Positions 49,419 to 60,161 of a stretch of 64,000 nucleotides of DNA are shown in pieces; positions within the stretch are counted from its first letter, which is position 1; the number at the start of each line of letters is the position of its first letter. The DNA lies in NCBI RefSeq assembly GCF_021730395.1, contig NC_069366.1, positions 63,121,001-63,185,000 of the forward strand. Direction: 5' to 3'. The notes below the pieces were generated by a model. It made no database searches. It was not told the DNA's origin and worked only from the letters and a program-made list of their open reading frames with translations. This DNA comes from Mercenaria mercenaria. Its lineage: Eukaryota; Mollusca; Bivalvia; Venerida; Veneridae. Position numbers and translations under genes: made by a program.

Positions 49419-50528
49419 CTAACGAACTTGCACTGTGTCTGACATAAACTACTGCCAGCTCTTTTAGTTTTTGTCGGAAAACAATTTATTTGATGTAAAT
49501 TATCAGTTTGCTGCCCCTAACTTGTGTCAAACTGTCAAATCTGGTAGGTCTTTCTCACGTTATGAAACATTTAGTGACACTGGATAGAAATTAGTTATTA
49601 AAAATCATGATTATTTTATATGTGTATTCATTTATCATACCAATTGCACGTATTATGCTCCTCATTTGAATAAGGCTGCTGCAGATTGTATATCATCATA
49701 TGCTGATGCGCATTATTGTGATGCTCGTGTTATGTTTCAATACTGAGAAGAAATAATTAATTTACTGGACGATCTTAAATCAGCGGAGAAGAATTGCAAG
49801 TCATCGTCTTTTCTTGGACATTCGGACTCTTTATATCACCACCTTGTAGAAATGCTTTAACCGTAATTTTATATACTTTTCATTTAAGTGCATGCTCGTG
49901 CTTGAGATTTATTAAATTGTGGTGAGTAGACTTCTTTCAATGTCCTTAAACTATGGATTGTTTAAGTATCCCTTGCTCATGACATCGGGTAAAAGAATGT
50001 GACCATTATCACACGTATATCAGTTGATTTCAAATGCCACAGGTCAACAGTCAGACTATGTTTCATACCGATAAAAGAAAAAATATTCATGACTTTGATT
50101 ACAGATACGGCTTTTTTTAAAGTTCAATAGTCATATACATGCTCATGTTATCAACTCCCGCAACTTTCCGACATTTCATTCGACGTTTTATAATTTTCTA
50201 AATGTGTTTTTCATTTGGTGTTTGTCTCTAATGTATTCCAGCAGTTTCAATGATATTGGTAGAGGGTAAGCAGAGGAATATTATATCATTTAAATTTGGA
50301 AACGGAGCAGCAATTTCTGAACAAAGGAAAGCAAAATGTATGGCAATAAGAGCTCTGTATCGAGTTATGTGATTTACTTTAATGAATGTTTGTAAAATAC
50401 CTCGGGAACAATACTGTGAAGTTAGAGTGATATATTATCATCAGTTTCGAAGTTTATATTGTGCGAACGATTGATGAAGGCAAGGTGATATGATATTTTT
50501 AAATGTGTAGCGGTTCTCGTATCGGGTG

Positions 50529-50600
50529 GCCTCGGTAGCTCAATTGGTAGAGCGTTGGCCCGGTAAGCCGAAGGTCCGAGGTTCAAATCCCGGTCGAGGC
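50529..50600 (+). other. tRNA-like sequence in the left LTR
   Basis: 72 nt. Acceptor arms GCCTCGG / TCGAGGC pair. The D-arm GCTC...GAGC and A box TAGCTCAATTGG are good, the anticodon stem TTGGC / GCCGA pairs, and the B box GGTTCAAATCC is good. The anticodon position reads GGT (Thr), but the base before it is C instead of the usual T, and the T-stem has two mismatches. So it is tRNA-derived rather than a clear working tRNA gene. Confidence 0.7.
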
Positions 50601-50628
50601 TGCACATTTTTCCTGAGACTGTTACATT

Positions 50629-50646
50629 TGGGGGCTCGTCCGGGAT
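50629..50646 (+). promoter_or_regulatory. Primer-binding site, tRNA-Pro type
   Basis: 18 nt TGGGGGCTCGTCCGGGAT, two bases after the left LTR. This is the same 18-mer used by tRNA-Pro-primed gammaretroviruses, complementary to the conserved 3' end of tRNA-Pro. Confidence 0.85.
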
Positions 50647-50791
50647 GCTCACCCTTGGAGCCCATGCAGGGCGAAGCAGTTTGGCTGGGGTGTGCATCTG
50701 AATTCGGTTAAGAGTCTGCGGCAGACATTGACCAGGAGAGCCAATGTCTCGCAATAAGAGGGAAGGTGTGTAGCGGTTCTCGTATCGGGTG

Positions 50792-50863
50792 GCCTCGGTA
50801 GCTCAGTTGGTAGAGCGTTGGCACGGTAAACCGAAGGTCCGAGGTTCGAATCCCGGTCGAGGC
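50792..50863 (+). other. tRNA-like sequence in the right LTR
   Basis: 72 nt copy of 50,529-50,600. The B box here, GGTTCGAATCC, is the consensus form, and the A box is TAGCTCAGTTGG. The anticodon position again reads GGT. Confidence 0.7.
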
Positions 50864-51317
50864 TGCACATTTTTCCTGAGACTGTTACAAATGCATCTTA
50901 CCTCCCTCTTTATGCAGCAGGAACGAATTTATGTTAATGATACACGTACATAGCACAACGCACACTAAACACAGTGCTGACCCATTCATTTTTTGTCAAA
51001 AGACAGTGGAAGTTAAACAAGTCGTAGACCAGAGAAGCATATCTATGCGAATACTACGTGATTAAGCTCTTGTTTACAAATTACGCGGAAGAACGATCGA
51101 TAAATTTAATATAGGCCTAACAAATTATAAATTATGACGCAAGTGGAATTTCCCGTTTAAAAGCACAATGAAGTTGTTTTCATATATTTATTTAGTAAAG
51201 GTTGTTTTATACAATTAAATATTAACAATGACCACAATTGACGACAGATGCTGAAGCAATATGACAAAATTTTCACTGGCCGAAAATTTAACATTTGTTT
51301 ACATTTTGAAATTATTT

Positions 51318-51480
51318 GACCCGCCTACGTGGTCGAGTGGTTAAGGTCGCTGATTCAAATCACTGTTACCTGTCACTGATAGAGGGTCGTTGGTTAGAGC
51401 CCCAGCGACCGACCATGTCTCTTTAGGGAAAAAAGTGTCCGTAACTGTTGAAAAGGGGCGTAAAAGTTTACAAAAAAACA
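51318..51480 (+). mobile_element. tRNA-headed SINE, another subfamily
   Basis: Head 'cctacgtggtcgagtggtta' (A box) with 'ttggttagagcccc' in the B-box position, then 'gggaaaaaagtgtccgtaac' and an A/C-rich tail 'acaaaaaaacaaacaaacg'. The head matches the SINEs at 940 and 4885, but the tail differs. 51,481-52,880 has no recognised gene. Confidence 0.7.
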
Positions 51481-52884
51481 AACAAACGTTAGTCTAACTG
51501 GATTTGCTTCCCTTTGAACATCATGTAAACTCAACGGTATACATGACGCTGTTTTGTAAACCAAACCAATTAGAGGTTGCAGTCCGTTTCATTTCACTCT
51601 CGTTTGTGTTGGCCACCTTTTTGACTCAAAGGTAGTGTACAAATTGCATCATTTTGCAGCTATGTTACCCAATCTGTTTGTTCAGTGTAAAATTACTACT
51701 TGTTACCCTAATTAACTAAACTGAAAAATATTTTCATTTCTGTGAATTATAATTACACATATTAATATGCACTATTTTCTTGCGACAAGTCGAGCTACAT
51801 ACTTTATCTACAAAACACGTTACATAATTGTTCACGGAGATTTGAAACTGTGCGACGATACACATTTTGTTCACGTAGTATGAGGAGGACTTTTCTACTG
51901 AAATACAGATAGTATGTATGGTGTGGTGAAGCCATAATTTGGCTCTCGTGCACTTCAAACTTCGATGTAACCCATATTGAGATATCTTTGTTCACTTTAT
52001 CTAGCTAAGTGTAATGTCTCACTTTGTGTCGGACTGCAGTATTTTCACTCGCGTTCCGATGTTTTTTGTGTCAATGTCGGTTTTGATATAGGTAGGTCAG
52101 CACTATTTGAAGACGTTATAGGAAGTTTATGTGTCAGTTAATTAAGAATTTTGCCTTGATTGATAGACGATATTTTGTCGACCCCAGTCCCTATTGTCCA
52201 TAGAGTTTGTAGGCAAAATTGACTACAATTCAAAACAATGAAGGATTTAGGTCACAGACCACCAAATAATTTTCCATAAATAAAAGTTCAATCAAAATTT
52301 ATTTTGTTTTAAACGTTACAATTACGAAAACATTTTTAAAGAAATGCAATACATACACTTATCAGCTTATCCTTTCTCGCGGCATGTACTAATTCGTCAT
52401 AATCAGAGCAAATGTTATACCCGCAATGTAAATCCTTGATAGTCTTTGGTAAAAGACACTTAAAGGGGCATACCCTACAACTGAGTGCACTTCATTATCT
52501 TCAGAAACCATGTGTAAATGAAGCTTTGACTCAAAAGGAACAAATAAAAGAAAATCCAACATCACCTAACATTGTATATATCGAACGCAACACATAATGA
52601 TATAAATTTAAGGTGTCGCAGCAGTACACGAATTCGCTGCGAAAACTACACAATTTTATCTCGTATCATGCTAAATATTCCAACAATTACAGGTACAATT
52701 CACGTTTTATTAGTATCTAGTTGTTGTTGTACCATTTTTTGGTGGAAGCAATTTATTATAAACTGATGCAATATATGTAATTATTGTCTTAAAATGCAAT
52801 AATTCGATATAATTATGTTTAAAAGTGTAATTATTTCTTATTTGAAGTCTATCTAGCCAATAATATACGATTTCATAATATAAT

Positions 52885-53285
52885 CTGCTAGAAGTAGGGT
52901 ATGCCTTTTTATGTAAAATTTGTACCAGAAATAAAGTTGAAAATGAATACCATTTCTTACTTTGTTGTCCGTCATTTGCACATTTACGCCAAAAATTTAT
53001 CAAAAATAGTTCTTGGGCGTCTGTTACAAATGTTATGTCTAGTTAAAATGTTAGAACCATTAGAAATCTTTCAAAATATGTGTAAAGTGCAATGAAAATT
53101 AGGAAAGAAAAACTTACATTATTGCTGCTTCTTAGAAATGTGTAATATTTATAATGTGTACTGTATTTGTTTGTTGTATTGTATGTATATATGTTTAACC
53201 TCTTGGCCATATTTATTTAATGTGTTTGTAAATGGCCAAAGGCATTGTATAAATGCTGATTTGCCAATAAACTGAAACTAAAACT
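52885..53285 (+). mobile_element. LINE 3' end, heavily truncated
   Basis: The reading VENEYHFLLCCPSFAHLRQK (about 52,938-52,997) is the C-terminal zinc-knuckle region of a LINE ORF2. It is followed by a decayed stretch and by 'ttggccatatttatttaat', 'tgctgatttgccaataaact' and a (TGAAAC)-like tail at about 53,265-53,283. Only the last few hundred bases survive, and at least one stop interrupts the frame. Confidence 0.65.
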
Positions 53286-53379
53286 TTATTCTCTAAATTA
53301 CAGAAAGTACACAAATTAAACGTTCTGCTCCAACATCTCAATTTATTTCAAACACAGCTGTCTGTTAATTACGTTGGTG

Positions 53380-53985
53380 GTTTCCTATCGACCCTGTACA
53401 TTAAAGGCAATACAGATTTGTTATATACATATACTAGTATTACCTCTTTGTGCCGTTTGCGATATAAACTTTCAAAGTATTCATTCAACATATTCGAACA
53501 CGTCAACACTGCTGCCGGTGATATCATGATCCAGAGGTCAAACTTTACTTTACACTGAAGATTGAACTTTAAAGGGACTGCTGTTACAGTAGCCATGAGT
53601 AGCTTCTAGCTCAGTTCCTCGACATGTCATACTCAGAAAAAGTGTGAGACCTTCATCTTTGATTTCTTCTGGAATTGTAATTTCTAGTTTCCCTAGATAC
53701 ATGCATCCAGGCTCGTCGCAGAAAATAGGTTCCCTTTCTAGGGAATGATATACATTCCAGTAAACACTTGGGTTTTGTTTATTTGAAATTACGTACTTCC
53801 TTTCTCTGTTCATTCAGCAACAAATACATGCTCTGCATATTCGATATGTTTGTCAAATACATTGTCAACTATTGCCCGTCCTTTGATGATTTTCTTTCTC
53901 TCTGTTAGGTGAATCTCTTGGCGGTATCCCAGGTCACTTGTTCCCTGGTCTTTCGTGGCGGTATTTTTCGCCCAGATATGTGAAA
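53380..53985 (-). pseudogene. HSPA12-like (Hsp70 family) C-terminal fragment
   Basis: The minus strand reads KGRAIVDNVFDKHIEYAEHV and FVAE, then RERKYVISNKQNPSVYWNVY, PIFCDEPGCMYLGKLEITIP, LTLFLSMTCRGTELEAT and, in another frame, KVKFDLW. These follow the end of the HSPA12A/B-type Hsp70 ATPase: the DVF..hv..ge.v segment, the PiyCDe.GC..lGkleI segment and the TEleA segment before the terminal fdf. Such proteins are numerous in bivalves and are thought to act in stress or immune responses. The fragment is broken by a stop after FVAE and a frame change after GTELEAT, and the N-terminal nucleotide-binding lobes are not nearby. 53,990-55,290 has no other gene. Confidence 0.55.
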
Positions 53986-55294
53986 ATATATATTTGTTAA
54001 GGTATTGTTCGGCAAAATAAATATTGCCCTTTTTCAGTCAACACTTAGTTCACTCTTATATTTTCCCATACATAGTCCTCAGGATCAGTGCTTCGTTGTG
54101 AACAGATGCACATAAATATCATTACAACAACAAATGCAAAACAGTTATACCCTCTTGCACTAAAATCAAGTCTCATATTTATAAATTTGTTTGCATTTTG
54201 TTTGCATTCAAATGGAAGATATATTATTACCTATTGCATGTAAACTGTGGCCCTTTTTCAAAAATGTAAGCACTTCTGTGTGTTTAATTATGCAGTTTAT
54301 TTGGCCATCAACGGTCACCTTAAACCAAACTCAAGACAGTTAATTTATGTATATACATGTATACCATTACAGTACCGCAAACCGCGTTATACTTTTAATA
54401 AAGAGTTTTAACACAACGAAAACAGTTAAACACACACTAAAGTGTGTGGGGGGAGAATGGAAGACAACACAAAGTTCCTGAAATTAGCACAAATTGTAAA
54501 CGTAATAAAAGGAAAATAAAACTTCTGATTCATCGAAATATGCAAAATCAAAACTGAACAATTTACAAAGACTACTACACAAAAAACTACATAATCAATT
54601 AAGGACTTTCACAGGCATTTTAAAAACCTAACAGCAATAACTACTTTTATTTGAGAAATATCCAACTGTCCAAAAAATACAGTTCATTCGTCCTACTCTG
54701 ATTAACTAGTAAAACCATGCAAATCACTCTTAATAACATACCAAAAATGCTATATCTAATCTTACTGCTCCCAACATATAAGCACTCTGTTCACTGATTT
54801 TTTTGGTAAAAGTTCACAACAAGGTTTAAAAATATATTGTCTGAATTTGTCATAAATAGGCAAAATAAATATCTGCGAGCAAAACGCATCACACGTAGCA
54901 AAATGAAAAACATCATCATATGGCCTCGGACAAATGATACGATCAAAATTTTCAATTAAAATTACTACAAACATAATTTTTATGTAGACTTTCACTTGTA
55001 TTTTATTATATTCTTTATTATAGTCTCATTCTTGCATATACATTCATAAAAACAGCAGTATTTATACAATTAAAAATTGAAGACCATTCTAATATAGAAT
55101 TATAAGAAACTAATAATAATAATAGTATTTACAACAATATTGCATAGCCATAACTCACAAAAGTTAAAACTTGAGCTGATGGTGCTAATCTTGACTTAAC
55201 TTGCTAACATTAATAAGCCTAAAATCTGCCATAAGAAAAGAAAATTAAAGATGATCGGTAATATTGGCACAAAGGTGCACGACTTTAGAAATGG

Positions 55295-56712
55295 ATCTAA
55301 AAACAAGAGCTGTCACTAATGGTGACAAATGCCCCCACAGCACCTTGACCTTTGACCTGGTGACCCCAAAGTCAGTATGGGTGGTGTACTCAATAATTAC
55401 TATCAGCATGTGAAGTTTGAAGGTCCTGGGTGAAGTGGTTCGCGAGTAAAGTGCCTTCATGCAAAAAGTTAACGTTGGCCCCTGTGACCTTGACTTTGAC
55501 CTGGTTACCCCAAAGTCAGTAAGGTTGGTGTACTCATAAAGTACTATCAGCATGTAAAGTTTGAAGGTCCTGGATGAAGTGGTTCGCGAGTAAAGTGCCT
55601 TCATGTAAAACAGTTAACGTTGGCCCCTGTGACCTTGACCTTTGATCTGGTGACCCCAAAGTCAGTTGGGGTGGTGTACTCAATAAGTACTATCAGCATG
55701 TGAAGTTTGAAGGTCCTGGGTGCAGTGGTTCGCGAGTAAAGTGCCTTCATACAAAAAGTTAAGGTTGGCCCCTGTGACCTTGACCTTTGACCTGGTGACC
55801 CCAAAGTCAGCAGGGTTGGTGTACTCATAAGGTACTATCAGCATGTAAAGCTTGAAGGTCCTGGGTGCAGTGGTTCGCGAGTAAAGTGCCTTCATGCAAA
55901 AAGTTAATGTTGGCCCCTGTGACCTTGACCTTTGACCTGGTGACCACAAAGTCAGCAAGGTTGGTGTACTCATAAGGTACTATCAGCATGTGAAGTTTGA
56001 AGGTCCTGGGTGCAGTGGTTCGCGAGTAAAGTGCCTTCATGCAAAAAGTTAACGTTGGCCCCTGTGACCTTGACCTTTGACTTGGTGATTCCAAAGTCAG
56101 CAGGGGTGGTGTACTCAAAAAGTACTATGAGCATGTGAAGTTTGAAGGTCATGGGTGCAGTGGTTCGCGAGTAAAGTGCCTTCATGCACAAAGTTAACGT
56201 TGGCCTCTGTGACCTTGACCTTTGACCTGGTGACCCCAAAGTCAGTAGGGGTGGTGCACTCAATAAGTACTGTCAGCATGTGAAGTTTGAAGGTCGTGGG
56301 TGCAGTGGTTCGCGAGTAAAGTGCCTTCATGCAAAAAGTTAACGTTGGCCCCTGTGACCTTGACCTTTGACCTGGTGACTCCAATGTCAGTTGGAGTGGT
56401 GTACTCAATAAGTACTATCAGCAAGTGAAGTTTGAAGGTCCTGGGTGCAGTGGTTCGCGAGTAAAGTGCCTTCATGCAAAAAGTTAACGTTGGCCCCTGT
56501 GACCTTGACCTTTGACCTGGTGACCCCAAAGTCAGTAGGGGTGGTGCACTCTATAAGTACTATCAGCATGTGAAGTTTGAAGGTCATGGGTGCGGTGGTT
56601 CGCGAGTAAAGTGCCTTCATGCAAAAAGGTAACGTTGTGACTAACGAACGAACGAACGAACTAACGGACGGACAGTTGAACACTAATATGCCTCCCTTCG
56701 GGGGCATAAAAA
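55295..56712. mobile_element. Bivalve element with nine 145-bp units carrying DR1-like motifs
   Basis: It opens 'acaagagctgtcactaatgg' with 'tgacaaatgcccccacagc' and closes 'atatgcctcccttcgggggc' 'ataaaa'. Between these are nine head-to-tail units of 145 bp, followed by (CGAA)n at about 56,645. Each unit includes 'tgaccttgacctttgacct', 'ggtgaccccaaagtcag' and 'gcagtggttcgcgagtaaag'. The overlapping 97-codon minus-strand frames, spaced 145 bp apart, are repeat by-products. I know the type as a common dispersed repeat in bivalves; its class is unknown. Confidence 0.8.
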
Positions 56713-57189
56713 ACAATTATTACACCAGATCAGATCAGGCGTAAACTGATTAGCACCACCCTCTCAAACTATATACATTAGTTACCAAGAAGGTTATAAT
56801 ATCTGCAATACAGTATTACAGAAAGAGGTAACTAGAAGAAATAATATTTCATAAAAACCACAGACTGTCCAAAGACAGCACAACTTGACTTCTAGAAACC
56901 CTTCATTATAATAATACCTTAAACATTTCAAAAAGTCAAGCTAAAAAGGAAAGAAATAAAAACCATAGAAGGAACTGTTAGTGTTACTACATACACAATA
57001 GGTTTTGTAACAAGAAAGTAGTATATTCATTCAAAATCAGTCCTTGTAGACATGATTACTTAAAAAGAACAGAAAAAAGCCCCAAAAATACCCCCCCCCC
57101 CCCTCCCCACCCTTCCCAAAGAAATGATAACCCCACCCAACCCGTGTTATCAACTAATTACAATGTACCCATTATAATGTGTATAAACT

Positions 57190-59480
57190 ATCAGTACGCC
57201 TTTTGAGAATAAGAGAGCAGGATTTTGCTGTCTATTTTACCATATCTGGGCTAGAAAGAATAAAATTCAACTTATTTTCATCTGGTAGGTTCCGAAACTG
57301 CTCATCAATCGATAATGCTTTATTAAATAAATCCTTCCTTATAGAATCATAGTTATCACAAACTAACAAGACATGTTTTTCATCTTCAACTCCTACTCCA
57401 CACACCGGACATACTCTCTGGCTAACCTCAAGCCTTTCAAATCTGCCTGTTTCCAGTCTTATCGGGGCCACCCTATACCTAAGATTTCATAATTTCATAG
57501 TTTATATGGTAAATTCATTTTAACATATGGCTCAGTTTCAAAGCTAAATCTTAAATTACGGTAAGTTCTTAATTTGTTATGCCCACTACCACTGCTGCTA
57601 TTAATAACAAACAAAGACTCAATCTATTGATCTAAATAATCATTCGTTGCATTTTCTGTTAACTTCTTACACATAGAACTTTTTCTTAATCTAGATTCAA
57701 CATTCAAAAAGTCTAAACAATCATATTTATAAATTATAAAACAGTTCTTTAATTCTATGATGCCAGTTTTACAATCTCTTCCTGCATGTCTTAAGCCATA
57801 ATTAAACACAATATTATTCAAACGAGAAGAGTCCATCTCTGAAAATATACACCATGTATTAACAATACATCTTAGTTGTTTAATGAAAATTGGCTCCCAA
57901 TCCATGCCACCCGCCACAGCAGTATTAGGAGTATACCTTCCCGTCCCTAAGTAAAACCGCATAGCTCGGTTCTGAATGGCTTCAATGCATGAGAAATTTC
58001 TTGTTCCCCAAATTGACGCTCCGTAACCAATAACTTGCCAAACAAGGCTATTATACAGTTTAGTTAAAATTTGAAAAGGCATACCACCTAAAGCCTTAAA
58101 TTTAGCTATCAATAACCCTAAAGCTCTGCCCGCAGCTTGAGACACAAATTTAGCTGTTACATTATAATCTAAGTGCTCTTGTAATACTAGACCTAAATAT
58201 CCATATTTATCTGTTATATCAATACAATCTTGACCACAACTAAAAACAAACTGAGGCCTTTGCTTTGAACTACCTCAAAAGTGTATAATATTACAATTTT
58301 TAGCATTAATTTTCATGCTATTAACACTACACCAATCACTCAAAGTACTTAACATAGTTTGAAGATCTTCTTCGTCATTAGAAAGAAGCACAGTATCGTC
58401 AGCATACAATAAAATTGAAAGCGTTTCACCATTGTCAAGTTCTAAACCAAGACCTAATGCCTTAATTTTCATTCCTAGCTCATAAATAAAGCAGTTGAAA
58501 TGGACAGGTGACAGAATGCAACCTTGTCTTAAACCTATATTTACATTAGACCAGTCTGATGAAAATCAATTTAGTCAGATACAAGAGCTAACATTTGAGT
58601 AAAGTGATTTAACTGCATGTAACATTTTACAATTAATGCCCAACTTAGCCAGTTTAGCCCAAAGTATTGAACAATCTATACAATCGTAAGCCTTCTTAAA
58701 ATCAATGACAGCAGCAAAAGTTTGTTTTTTTCTTTTTAAACGGGTTTCTATAATAGATGTAAGACTGGAAAGATTATCATCAGTACTACGCTTTTTCCTA
58801 AAGCCATTCTGTTCATCGATAAGTGTATTATATCTTTCAAGTCAAACTGATAACCTATCATTTAAAATAGAGCAATTCAACTTGTACATGGTGGGAGCAA
58901 GAGTTATTCCTAGGTTATTCATTGGCTCTCTCGGGTCTGTATTACCAGCTTTTGGAATAGGGTTAATAATACCTCTTCCCCATTGTAATGGTATTTTACC
59001 AATTTCAAAGCATACATTAAAAAAGACATGTAAAAATCTCACTGCCGTATCATTTTTAAATACCTCATATGGAAGATTGTCAAAACCATTAGCTTTACCA
59101 AGTTTAGCTTTCAAAACAGCTTTTTTAACTTAAAAAAAAAATATATTACCATCAATCTCAGGTATGAAATTTTCATCCAAGACCTGTTCAATATTAAATT
59201 TTAAGTTTTCGGTACGGTTGCCATTTAATAACTTATCAAAACTATTTTCCAAAACTCTAGAACTTCTTCTGGGTTAGTTATCAAATTACCATCACCGCCA
59301 ATGATTTCTATTGGAATCTTTTGTTTCTTAGTCTCATTTATACCAGTTTTACCAATTGTTCTCCAAAATCTATTCTGATCTGTCTCAACCTGACTTAACA
59401 ACTCTTCTTGTACCTGTAAGCCTTATTTAACATAATGCTTTTACACAGGATGACCTGGTACAATATCTGTTATCAATACC
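57190..59480 (-). mobile_element. Decayed LINE ORF2, minus strand
   Basis: Read from 59,480 downward: QEELLSQVETDQNRFWRTIG (about 59,415-59,356); LGKANGFDNLPYEVFKND and GRGIINPIPKAGNTDPREP (58,842-59,114); ILLYADDTVLLSNDEEDLQ with the YADD catalytic core (58,275-58,472); ALGLLIAKFKALGGMPFQIL and GASIWGTRNFSCIEAIQNRA (57,624-58,145); and the zinc knuckle CPVCGVGVEDEKHVLLVCDN (57,232-57,471). The endonuclease part is missing (5' truncation). At least four breaks separate these frames. It is the same clade as the plus-strand copy at 29,232-30,210, but older. I do not assign the clade. Confidence 0.85.
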
Positions 59481-59984
59481 ATTATAAAGTTCAGTTGTAC
59501 TTTAATTGAATCGATCTTATTACGTTGCATTATTTAAAATCAATTTTTCTGTATCAGCTGCCTTTGCTTTTCCAATGTATACATGGACTTTTAGCGAAAG
59601 TGCCATTTTGCCTTTTGTTACATTTATGAACAATAGCATTTTATGGTATAAAAGTATTGAAATCAAAGTGATAAGCTGTGACAAGTGTTTCTCGGGACCC
59701 AATACATTCAATAACAATAGAATTTCCAATCACTGAATCTTCAGTCCAGTCTTGTATATTGGCTCTTACCGGCAATACGCCGACCATAGGCCACATACCT
59801 TGCATACCAGAATCAGTGTCTTTAACGTTACTTATCTTAATTATGTGGGTAATCAATCTACAGCTCCATGTATGATACAAATCTAATTATCATCATTCAT
59901 CAAATTTGTTTGAATATTCCTCTTAAGTGCAGTTATAAACCGTCTCATTAGAAAATACCAATACGCTCGCATTGAACGTCTTTG

Positions 59985-60080
59985 ATTGGCTGCATGGCAA
60001 AGAAGGCGGAGTTTCCCTCGAAAATATTTTTTATGCTTGGACAGGCGGGAATTAAAATGCATTCGGTATTTTTACATTGG
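59985..60080 (+). promoter_or_regulatory. Inverted CCAAT boxes upstream of the TRPT1-like gene
   Basis: ATTGG at 59,985-59,989 and 60,076-60,080, with 'aaggcggag' and 'caaggcgtgg' GC-rich motifs between and beside them, 80-175 bp before the ATG at 60,162. This is promoter-like and argues against a plain retrocopy. Confidence 0.35.
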
Positions 60081-60161
60081 TCAAGGCGTGGCTACGATAG
60101 TATGGGTTAATGAATACTTTCAATAAAGTCAGTTACAACTAAAAATCAGAATTTTATAACA

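Larger units (their letters stand above)
50506..50889 (+). mobile_element. Miniature LTR element (TRIM) with a tRNA-like sequence in each LTR
   Basis: Total length 384 bp. Two direct 121-bp repeats (50,506-50,626 and 50,769-50,889) start TGTAGCGG and end GTTACA and differ at about four positions. AATG stands directly outside both ends (50,502-50,505 and 50,890-50,893), a target-site duplication. Two bases after the first repeat is an 18-nt TGGGGGCTCGTCCGGGAT (50,629-50,646), the classic primer-binding site complementary to the 3' end of tRNA-Pro. A purine tract (about 50,756-50,766, aagagggaagg) lies just before the second repeat. The 142-bp interior encodes nothing. Each LTR contains a 72-nt tRNA-like sequence with pol III promoter boxes. 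It looks structurally whole and fairly young. The family is a non-autonomous LTR retroelement (TRIM); its helper element is unknown. Confidence 0.85.

Noticed and set aside
50529-50863. Two ordinary tRNA-Thr (GGT) genes in tandem
   Set aside because: The base before the anticodon is not T, the T-stem is mispaired, and both copies lie in the same place within direct repeats that have a primer site, purine tract and target duplication. A tRNA-derived part of an LTR fits better.
55245-56716. Eight overlapping minus-strand frames of about 97 codons
   Set aside because: They recur every 145 bp in step with the tandem unit and have no known domain; they are by-products of the repeat.
58705-59133. 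142-codon plus-strand frame
   Set aside because: It is antisense to the LINE reverse transcriptase region on the minus strand, which has clear protein similarity.
59641-59880. 79-codon minus-strand frame (GMQGMWPMVGVLPVRA...)
   Set aside because: The composition looks protein-like, but I could not link it to any family, and no splice signals or neighbours support it.
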